This document shows positions 56,901-64,000 of a stretch of DNA of 64,000 nt, in pieces. The notes below the pieces were generated by a model. That model was not told where the DNA came from, did not search any database, and worked only from the letters and a program-made list of their open reading frames with translations. Source of the DNA: Pagrus major (lineage: Eukaryota; Chordata; Actinopteri; Spariformes; Sparidae); contig NC_133221.1 in the NCBI RefSeq assembly GCF_040436345.1, positions 26,241,008-26,305,007 on the forward strand. The letters run 5' to 3'. Position 1 is the first letter of the stretch. Each line of letters starts with the position of its first letter. The position numbers were made by a program, and so were the translations under genes.

Positions 56901-59900
56901 AGCCTTCCACAGGGGCCCCCAGGAGGACTACATCCTCCACTACTCCTTCACTACCTGGGGAATTCAACAACACAGGACTCAACTAGTTTGTTAGAACAAT
57001 GTACAATGTAAAAACAAAAAGAAGATGGAAAACGAGAACGTCAATTAGGCTAATTATGGTTTGATCACACAAATTATCACTACTCCGCTTCACCAGGGAT
57101 TTAGGAGAAAAGATGGCAATTACTGTGGTTGTGAAATTTTCATCCCAGGATTGTCTCACGTAGAACATTTTGAAAATCAAACTGAGTCAACAATTTTGGT
57201 TGGCAAGTCGGTGCAAGCAAATATGGCTTTTAATCTAACTCCAAACAAATTATAGTTTATCTGTAGAAAGATGTTGATACCTTTGTCATTGGCAAGCTCC
57301 TGTAGACAGTAGTAGATAACTCTGGCCCCAAGACTGAAACCTATGAGACTGACGGGCCGCTTCCCCTTCAAATACCAAAAAAAAGAAGAAGATGAAGAAG
57401 AAAATATTTTTTCATTTAAAGTCTTTTTGTAATATTCTTAGAGTACAATTAAAGAACATAAAAGTTGAAAACAAAATATACACAAAATATAAAGCAACAA
57501 CTGACACAATACTTTGGTACACTATGGCAGAGTGCACCTTAACAGAGATTAGAGGTTTTTATGATACCTGCTGTCTGCTCCTCAACACCTGTGCTAGGTG
57601 TTTCCCCACCTCGGCTGAACGGTTCAGACAAACACACCAGGGGTTGTCAATGACGCTGGCTGCTGCCAGCAGAGACGCAGGCCACGTCAGAGCCGCCACA
57701 ATACCTGCACAGTGTGATGGTGTAAAAGAAATCAATTCAGTACTGAGCAAAGTGTCAACAAAAGGACAATGGCTAGATAAGATATACATGATTGTTTTAT
57801 GCAACAATAGCATTTATTTTCTTTCCACAACAGCGTTTGGAATCGTTTTTGTGTTCTCAGGTTTCCAGAGATATTTTATAAAGTGAAGGTCATGTGAACA
57901 GAATGGGAAAAATATCCTGAGCATGTGGACAAGGCCTAGGTGCTTTCTGCATGACCGTCCTCCTACCTGAGAGCACTGTGTACTTGAGTGCTTCTTGAGC
58001 CACAATGCTGACCAGCCCATCCAACAGAGAGGCCATGGCTGAGCCCAGATCCCTGAGAAAACGTGACTCCCACACCAGGCAGTACTGCTCCCCGCACTCA
58101 CCAAGGCTGCACCATGGTGCCTGGAACGAACCTGGAAGAAAGCAGTTGTGTTTTTATGTAAAGGAAGCGGCCCTTGTAAATCAAGTGTTTTTTATTCATT
58201 GTATGTGAAGGGGGCACTAAGCTTGTGCAAAACTGAGTGTAGGTTTTAGTGTTGGAAGAGAGCTTCATGGATTTATGTAAAACCAAAACATGAGTGGTTT
58301 GTTCGCATAATCTCAGGAAGACACTCTACTGGTGTAGTTTGAGAACATTGTGGGCAGTATTCTGCTCAGACTTAAATTGCCGTTTCCCAGCAATCTCATC
58401 CATGTTGTTCTTGGTTTCTCTTTATTCTTATTCTCCTTGTTTTTTGACACCTGTAACTACTTTAGCTATTCAAACTTCAAAATGTACAGCTCATTGAGGA
58501 CATTATTTGAGTTACTTTTATTTTATTATAACTTCCAATAAAAAATCAAATCAAAATAAAAGCCCCAAGACAAAAAAGCAGTGGTATTGTGGTAGACTGG
58601 ATTAAATTAAATTACATTCTAAATTAAAAAAAACCCAAAACAGGAACTTAGAGGAGCTTACTACAGGCTAAATGAGCACTGAAGTCTTTCAAAATAAAAA
58701 TCTCAATGACTTATAGGGCTTGTCCTTAGCTGGTGATTAATCTTATTCGAACTTAGATACTTACATGACTTGATTTCAACACCTTTCATTGCTTAAACAA
58801 CATTTGACCCCTCATATCACATTCCCGATACAATTCCAACTATTTATTTTGTTTCAGCTACTCCCTAATACAAAGTTTAGCAAGAAATGCAATTTTGCTC
58901 CCAGGTGTTTATCAGGCAACACAGATCAGTGTCAGCTTTACAGCAGCCAGAAAAAACTTCCACAGTTTCTTCAGAAATAGCATTATCTAGTTATCTATTT
59001 AATGTTCGATGGAATCGACTTGGCTGAGCTGCTAAACCTCCCACCAAACCTGATGAGAACATGCAGATAATTAATCAATTTTAAAAAAGGTTGCAGTAAA
59101 TGTGTAAGGCTGACAATTTTGTCGATCTTGTTTTTTTTGGGATTTTTTTTCACCACGAGTGTGTGGACATGATGACCCTGGTACTGACACTCCTCTTCAC
59201 CTGATAAAGAACTGAGGAATGTAATTGTAATTTATTCTGTTTATTTCTGCAGGTTTAGATTTATCCACATTGTCTACACCTCATCAGTGAAAACTGTCAG
59301 CGGTTGTGGTAGTGAAACAGCAGAAGCCATACTTACTGTATTTACCACTGCAGAGCCAACCTGTCACCGCGATGGTCAGGTGAAGATGCTTCCCGGACCT
59401 CAGTGGCAAGAATTCAAATTCCTCTATTGCCCCGACACATTTATTCATCTTGTAGCCTGGAAAGACAACGTATGAAAATGACATAAAGGTTGAAGAGCAA
59501 AAGTAGAGTAAAAAAATCTGAGAAAATCACATTTTGTTATCAGTCAAAATTCTAACCATTCAAACTAGTTTTTGCATACAATCACGTGTCATCCAACCCT
59601 CTCACCAGTCAATCCAGCTCCTGCTGCTCCAAATAGGGAGGCCATGATTGCAATGCCAGTGGCTGAGCCCAGAGCAGCGGCCCCTCCAGCCCCCAGCACA
59701 GCACCGGCCCCTGCTGCCACCAAAGGGGCAGCCAGCCCACCTGTCACACCTGGCAAAGGCACATGCATCATTCTGATATGTGATTTAATTATGAGTTAAT
59801 TAGCTTTTCAGTTGAAGCCTACGGGTCCACATAAGATACAAGGTGTTTCAAATGTTTTCAAAAGTATTTGAAGCAAGAATAATCACCAATCACAGTTCCT

Positions 59901-62456
59901 CCACCCACAGTGGCTAGTCCTATGAGGAGGTAGCGTCGTAACTTTCGCCCTCTTTCTCTCCTTCGCCGCCGAGAGGACTCCTCTCTAATGAAGAGGCAGA
60001 GTCAGAGAGATCATCTGTATTAGTTGAGATGCTAATTGGCTAAAAAAAAATTACATAATTTCAATGACTCCCCAGGCGCATTTAAGATGACACCCTAAAA
60101 ACAGTTCTTGCTAATGCCTCACAAGTATTTTCATGCAATCATTTGTTTTAATAGTCTGACATCCGGGTAAAACTAGAAAAGCTAAGACAGAACATATAAT
60201 CATTTAGTATTTTAAACTAACTGAGGTTTAAGATTAATAACACCATGAAGTTGCCTATTATTGGTAGTGTAAAATGCACTATATAAACATATCTACTGTC
60301 TCAGTCACATTCATCTATCATCCATCCTTCCATCTAACCAGGACTTACTCGCTCTCCTCTTCTCCTTCACCCAGCTTCTCCACCAGCGTTTCCTCAAACT
60401 CCTCCAGCTGCTGTGGACCGACTCGCAGCAGACAGCTGACATGACGGATGAGGACCCTCGCTCTGGCGTCATACTGGCCTGAGTGCATTAAAATTTTAAA
60501 TTAACAAGCTTAAAGGAATTTTAACAATTCCTTTTAACAATTTAAAGTTGATAGTCATTGATTGATCAAAGGACTCTTACCGTCTTTGACAGAAAAAGAC
60601 ACCAGATTCTGAAATACAAAGTCAAGACACAAAATTAGTACAATACAGTTTTTTTTCTATTATAAAAAGGAAAGTAAAATCGTAAAACATTTTATATTAG
60701 ACAACACTTGATTGTATGTATTTGATAAAATGAAATAATGTATGACCTCGAGTAGAACCAATTATGACACTAATTAACTAATTAATTAATAAACTGCTGC
60801 TCCAGTTGATTCTATTGTAATTCTCATTATTTCATTGCATATCTGACTGTATTTCTGTAGTTATTTCGATTATACATCTCTACATAATATGTTCCCATTA
60901 TCCTTCAACTCAACATTTTCTTGTCACATTTTTATTTGCTGTTGCAACAATCCAATTTCCAACAGGGTGCATTAGAGTTCAATATCATTTTATATTCTGT
61001 TAGAGTGATAAACACCTGTATGATTGGTGTAGCCCCCGCAGCCAGCAGCGGGTCGGCTTGTAGGATAGAGAGGAAGGTGTCGCAGCCCTCGAAGCCCAGG
61101 CCTGACAGGAAAGCCCCCATGACTGGCATCACCGACTCATCCAGGTCCAGCCAGCGGACCAAGCCCTGCAGAAACTGCTCCCTGTACACACTGAGAAACA
61201 TGCAATTACAGTTCAATTACAACTTCAATAGTCTACTTACTTTTTTTATTTTAATTTATATCATTAAGGAAGGCCTAGGTCATTTTATCTATAAGCCATG
61301 TGTAATAACAATATAATGAAATCATACGTTTATTAAGAACAAGTATCCCCTCGATATACTTCACTTGAAAAACTGTATGTCTGATGGTTAATCACACTGA
61401 CCAGACATTCATATCTTCTCAGTCATCAGTCACTCATACCTCACATAATATGTTAGGTGGAGTTAGAGGGGAAAAACTCAAGCACACACTCCTCAACACA
61501 ATGACTGCATTGGTATCAATATGAAGTACACACACAGCATGTCATGATGACATGGCTCTGATACCTGTTTTCAGGTCCAGTAAACAACTGGCCCAGTGAG
61601 ACACCACACAGGGCAGCATAAGCAAAGCGGCTCTGTTCTGTCAGCTGCCTGCTGATAATTTCCTCTGGGCTTTGGTCACGTGGGGCATCTTGTGTTGTTC
61701 CTGCTCCCCCTGGGTCTAAGGTGATAAATGGACAAAGCTTAATTATTAACCTAAAGATATGAGTTTGATTCAGACACATCATAGAGGCAACCAATCACAA
61801 GCGACGTATATTAAAGATACATTCATCATAAAGTAAAAAACCTCAGAGATATAGAGCCTGAGGCTACTTTGAAGGAACAGACAGTGTGTAAGAACACATT
61901 GTATTCTAAATGCTGAATGCCGAATTTACCAGGAGACCCCACTGGTTGATATGAGGTCTTACGTCATAGTCTACAACACATGTTTACATGACCTAAGGAA
62001 AATGCTGCAGTAGATTGGCGGATTTTTGAGTGTAGTTTCGTTTGACGTCGTTCTAGTCTTGCAAATAGCAAGACGGAACTGGGTTAGGAGTCTAACTTTA
62101 TGCTTCTCATTATGTCTCTGATGAACTGACCTGAATTCAACATACAGAGGCTGCTAAAATGTGTCTGACCCACATGATTTTCGACAGTCCTCTTCGCTTT
62201 AACTTTAAAACAAGCCGGTGTAACTTAAACTACTGAATTTCAACACCAGACAACACTTGTGTTAGCTGCTACAAGCAGCTGGCTGACAGTGGCCGTGTTG
62301 CCTCAGGCGGTAAACTAGCTAACGGTTCAGAGGCAACTTTTATAACGTCGTCAGTTTAATAACTTACTCGACTACAACACTGGGGGAAATAATGAAGAAA
62401 TTCTGTATGGTACCTGGAGCAAAATGTGTGTCCGTACTGCCCTGTTTTTCCTCCAT
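53981..62456 (-). CDS. tmco4: Transmembrane and coiled-coil domain protein 4 (DUF726)
   Basis: Multi-pass membrane protein of unclear function with an alpha/beta-hydrolase-like C-terminal half. Fourteen coding exons: 62456-62414, 61715-61565, 61190-61016, 60608-60581, 60478-60349, 59984-59887, 59749-59606, 59456-59337, 58131-57967, 57704-57568, 57365-57281, 56954-56837, 56616-56499, 54493-53981. Phases agree throughout; 674 residues (human about 634). Start MEEKQGSTDTHFAP. A basic stretch RRRRRERGRKLRRYLLIGLA leads into Gly/Ala-rich hydrophobic segments (GLAAPLVAAGAGAVLGAGGA and MASLFGAAGAGLTG) that are the membrane region. GAIEEFEFLPL and LHLTIAVTGWL follow. LIGFSLGARVIYYCLQE holds the GxSxG nucleophile-elbow motif (residues about 406-410); VVLLGAPVEG and VNGHLDYM are other conserved blocks. 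The last exon has a long acidic, Asp/Glu/Thr-rich tail not conserved with human. Confidence 0.96.
54973..55688. mobile_element. Non-autonomous element with 14-bp inverted ends, tmco4 intron
   Basis: AAAGGTTCTATATA at 54973-54986 and TATATAGAACCTTT at 55675-55688 are exact inverted copies, 716 bp apart overall. No long ORF and no clear target duplication. It occupies about a third of the last tmco4 intron. Confidence 0.7.
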
Positions 62457-62740
62457 CGCCACAGATGTCACAACTCTGCAGACTGAACTTTTGTTGCGTT
62501 CAGGTGTTCCTCCTGAGCTCTGACATCTGAAAATTAGGGGTTTATACGACATTTACATTCTCAAACGCCTGCGATAATAAATGTTCCCCCAAACAACCAG
62601 CAATATAATTTATTGTGGATATTTTATTGTTAAATTTCAATCCGGATAAAATTAAGGGGAGAAATGTACATTAGAAACACATTTGATTTGTTTTACTTAC
62701 TCAGAAAACCTGCGCTGTATAAATCACTGTTGCAACCAAA

Positions 62741-62780
62741 TAGTAGTAGTAGTAGTAGCAGTAGTAGTGGTAGCAGTAGA
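62741..62780. repeat. (AGT)n microsatellite
   Basis: Interrupted AGT/GTAGCAG trinucleotide repeat about 285 bases upstream of the tmco4 start codon. Confidence 0.9.
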
Positions 62781-63866
62781 AATAGCTTCTTAAACGCAGG
62801 TTCCTATATAACGATATATATATTTAAAAAATCCTTGGAGTAATTTACGTGGTGACTAAGCATTTAACGGTAATATTTTCGACTGTACTTGAAAGCATCA
62901 TTTGTTTGCATCTGTTAAGTGACGTAACCTCCACGTACGCTAACTGGGCAGGGGTCTGTTCACGATTGACAAGTTTTGGAAAGTTTTTGTTAAATTAATT
63001 GATATTAAGTTGATGGATTTCACATATTTAGAGCAGGAATGGACGGTTATGTGCTACATGAGGCTGAAGCAAAGACTCTAGCTGCTCATTTCACTGATGA
63101 ACACATAGAGAGGAGGAAACTACCAGTGAACTCCAAAATCAGAGCTAGTACAACTGCTGGCCAGTAGGTGTGAGTGTAACATTTAGTATCTCGCCTCAAA
63201 TAATTTTTCTGCAGTTCTGACTGCACAGCCCTGATTATTGCAATTACTATTGTTCACTTCAATTAGCTCAATGGTTACACTTTTCATAATGTGGATCACT
63301 CTGAAATGTGCCAGAAGCCCCTATGAAATTAAGTAAAGTAATATAAAATTTCTTTTAAATTGGTTCACCTTCTATTCACACTTATTTCAGTTTGTTCAGA
63401 GTTCTTCCAAGGTCCACCTATGTCTGTCTGCCACGAGAAAGAAAAGCTTTCTTTCAGATGCTCAGTGACAGTAGCTACATCAGAATGAGGACGGTTGTCC
63501 TGCCAACCACTCAAGGAAGCAGCCTCACTCAAGGACAAAGTCATGCAAGCACATTGATCATTTGATTAGATGTTACCAATGGCTAAGAATGCAACAGAAA
63601 GCGCCATTGTTCAATTGTGTGTGGTTCATGAATTGATTTTAAGAGTGATGGGGTCACAAGCAGGAAGAGAAAAAATATAGACACAACAGACCAAGGCCAG
63701 TGTATTAGGAATGAATGGAATTTAATGGGATTCTGTGCTGATTTGGTTTATGTGCGAGGAGAGATATGAGCTATGAGTCATACAGTACCATACTCAACTA
63801 TCCTGTATACCATAGTTATTATATGGTATTATAGTTATTACGGTACAGAAAAGTATACTACAATAT

Positions 63867-63908
63867 GTATAGTATAGTATAGTATAGTATAGTATAGTAT
63901 AGTATAGT
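63867..63908. repeat. (AGTAT)n pentanucleotide repeat
   Basis: About eight AGTAT units, with related GGTAT/AGTAT degenerate sequence on both sides to the window end. Confidence 0.95.
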
Positions 63909-64000
63909 GTGCGTTGTATAGGTATATTATACAATGTATGGTACGTTAAAGTATAGTAAATTATGGTACAGTATGAGTAGTATAGTATAGTATAATATTG

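Larger units (their letters stand above)
62457..64000. other. tmco4 upstream region, no gene recognised
   Basis: Contains an (AGT)n run at 62741-62780. At 63040 an ATG opens 42 codons ending in TAG; I do not recognise the product. The end of the window is AT-rich with an AGTAT pentanucleotide repeat. Confidence 0.4.

Overview
The window looks like nuclear DNA of a ray-finned (probably percomorph) fish. Six protein-coding genes with short GT-AG introns account for nearly all the coding signal. Their translated exons match vertebrate families, and the introns and spacers carry many small inverted-repeat DNA transposons and interspersed repeats of the kind common in teleosts. I found no RNA genes, CRISPR arrays or prokaryotic features, and nothing that amounts to a new biological system. 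The interesting material is at exon, isoform and synteny level. All exon coordinates were read by eye from splice sites and reading-frame continuity.

Layout. (1) 1-12.2 kb, minus: ampd1, muscle-type AMP deaminase, with its C-terminal exons cut off by the window start. (2) 17.2-20.3 kb, plus: a gene of the N-terminal RASSF type (RASSF7/8-like). (3) 20.2-36.3 kb, minus: csde1 (UNR), a multi-cold-shock-domain RNA-binding protein. Its core is complete and its joined exons give 798 residues; two upstream exons may encode alternative N termini and two tiny in-frame exons are candidates. (4) 37.8-41.0 kb, plus: sike1, a coiled-coil suppressor of IKBKE/TBK1 signalling. (5) 41.8-44.2 kb, plus: micos10, a small inner-membrane MICOS subunit. 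(6) 47.2-53.7 kb, plus: htr6, the Gs-coupled serotonin receptor 6. (7) 54.0-62.5 kb, minus: tmco4, a DUF726 membrane protein with a serine-hydrolase-like motif. The last 1.5 kb has no gene I can name.

Relationships. The rassf gene and csde1 are convergent, with opposed poly(A) signals only a few bases apart. csde1 and sike1 are divergent around a shared 5' interval, and htr6 and tmco4 are convergent. In human, AMPD1-NRAS-CSDE1-SIKE1 and MICOS10-HTR6-TMCO4 are two separate blocks of chromosome 1p; here they lie side by side. The human NRAS position is occupied by the RASSF gene. The genes do not form one pathway; the neighbourhood is a matter of synteny.

Mobile DNA. At least three elements have 8-bp target duplications with short terminal inverted repeats (hAT-like). 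Others with inverted termini lie in ampd1, csde1, htr6 and tmco4 introns and in the micos10-htr6 spacer. A decayed LINE reverse-transcriptase fragment lies in ampd1 intron 1, and a TA microsatellite of about 44 units abuts sike1 exon 3.
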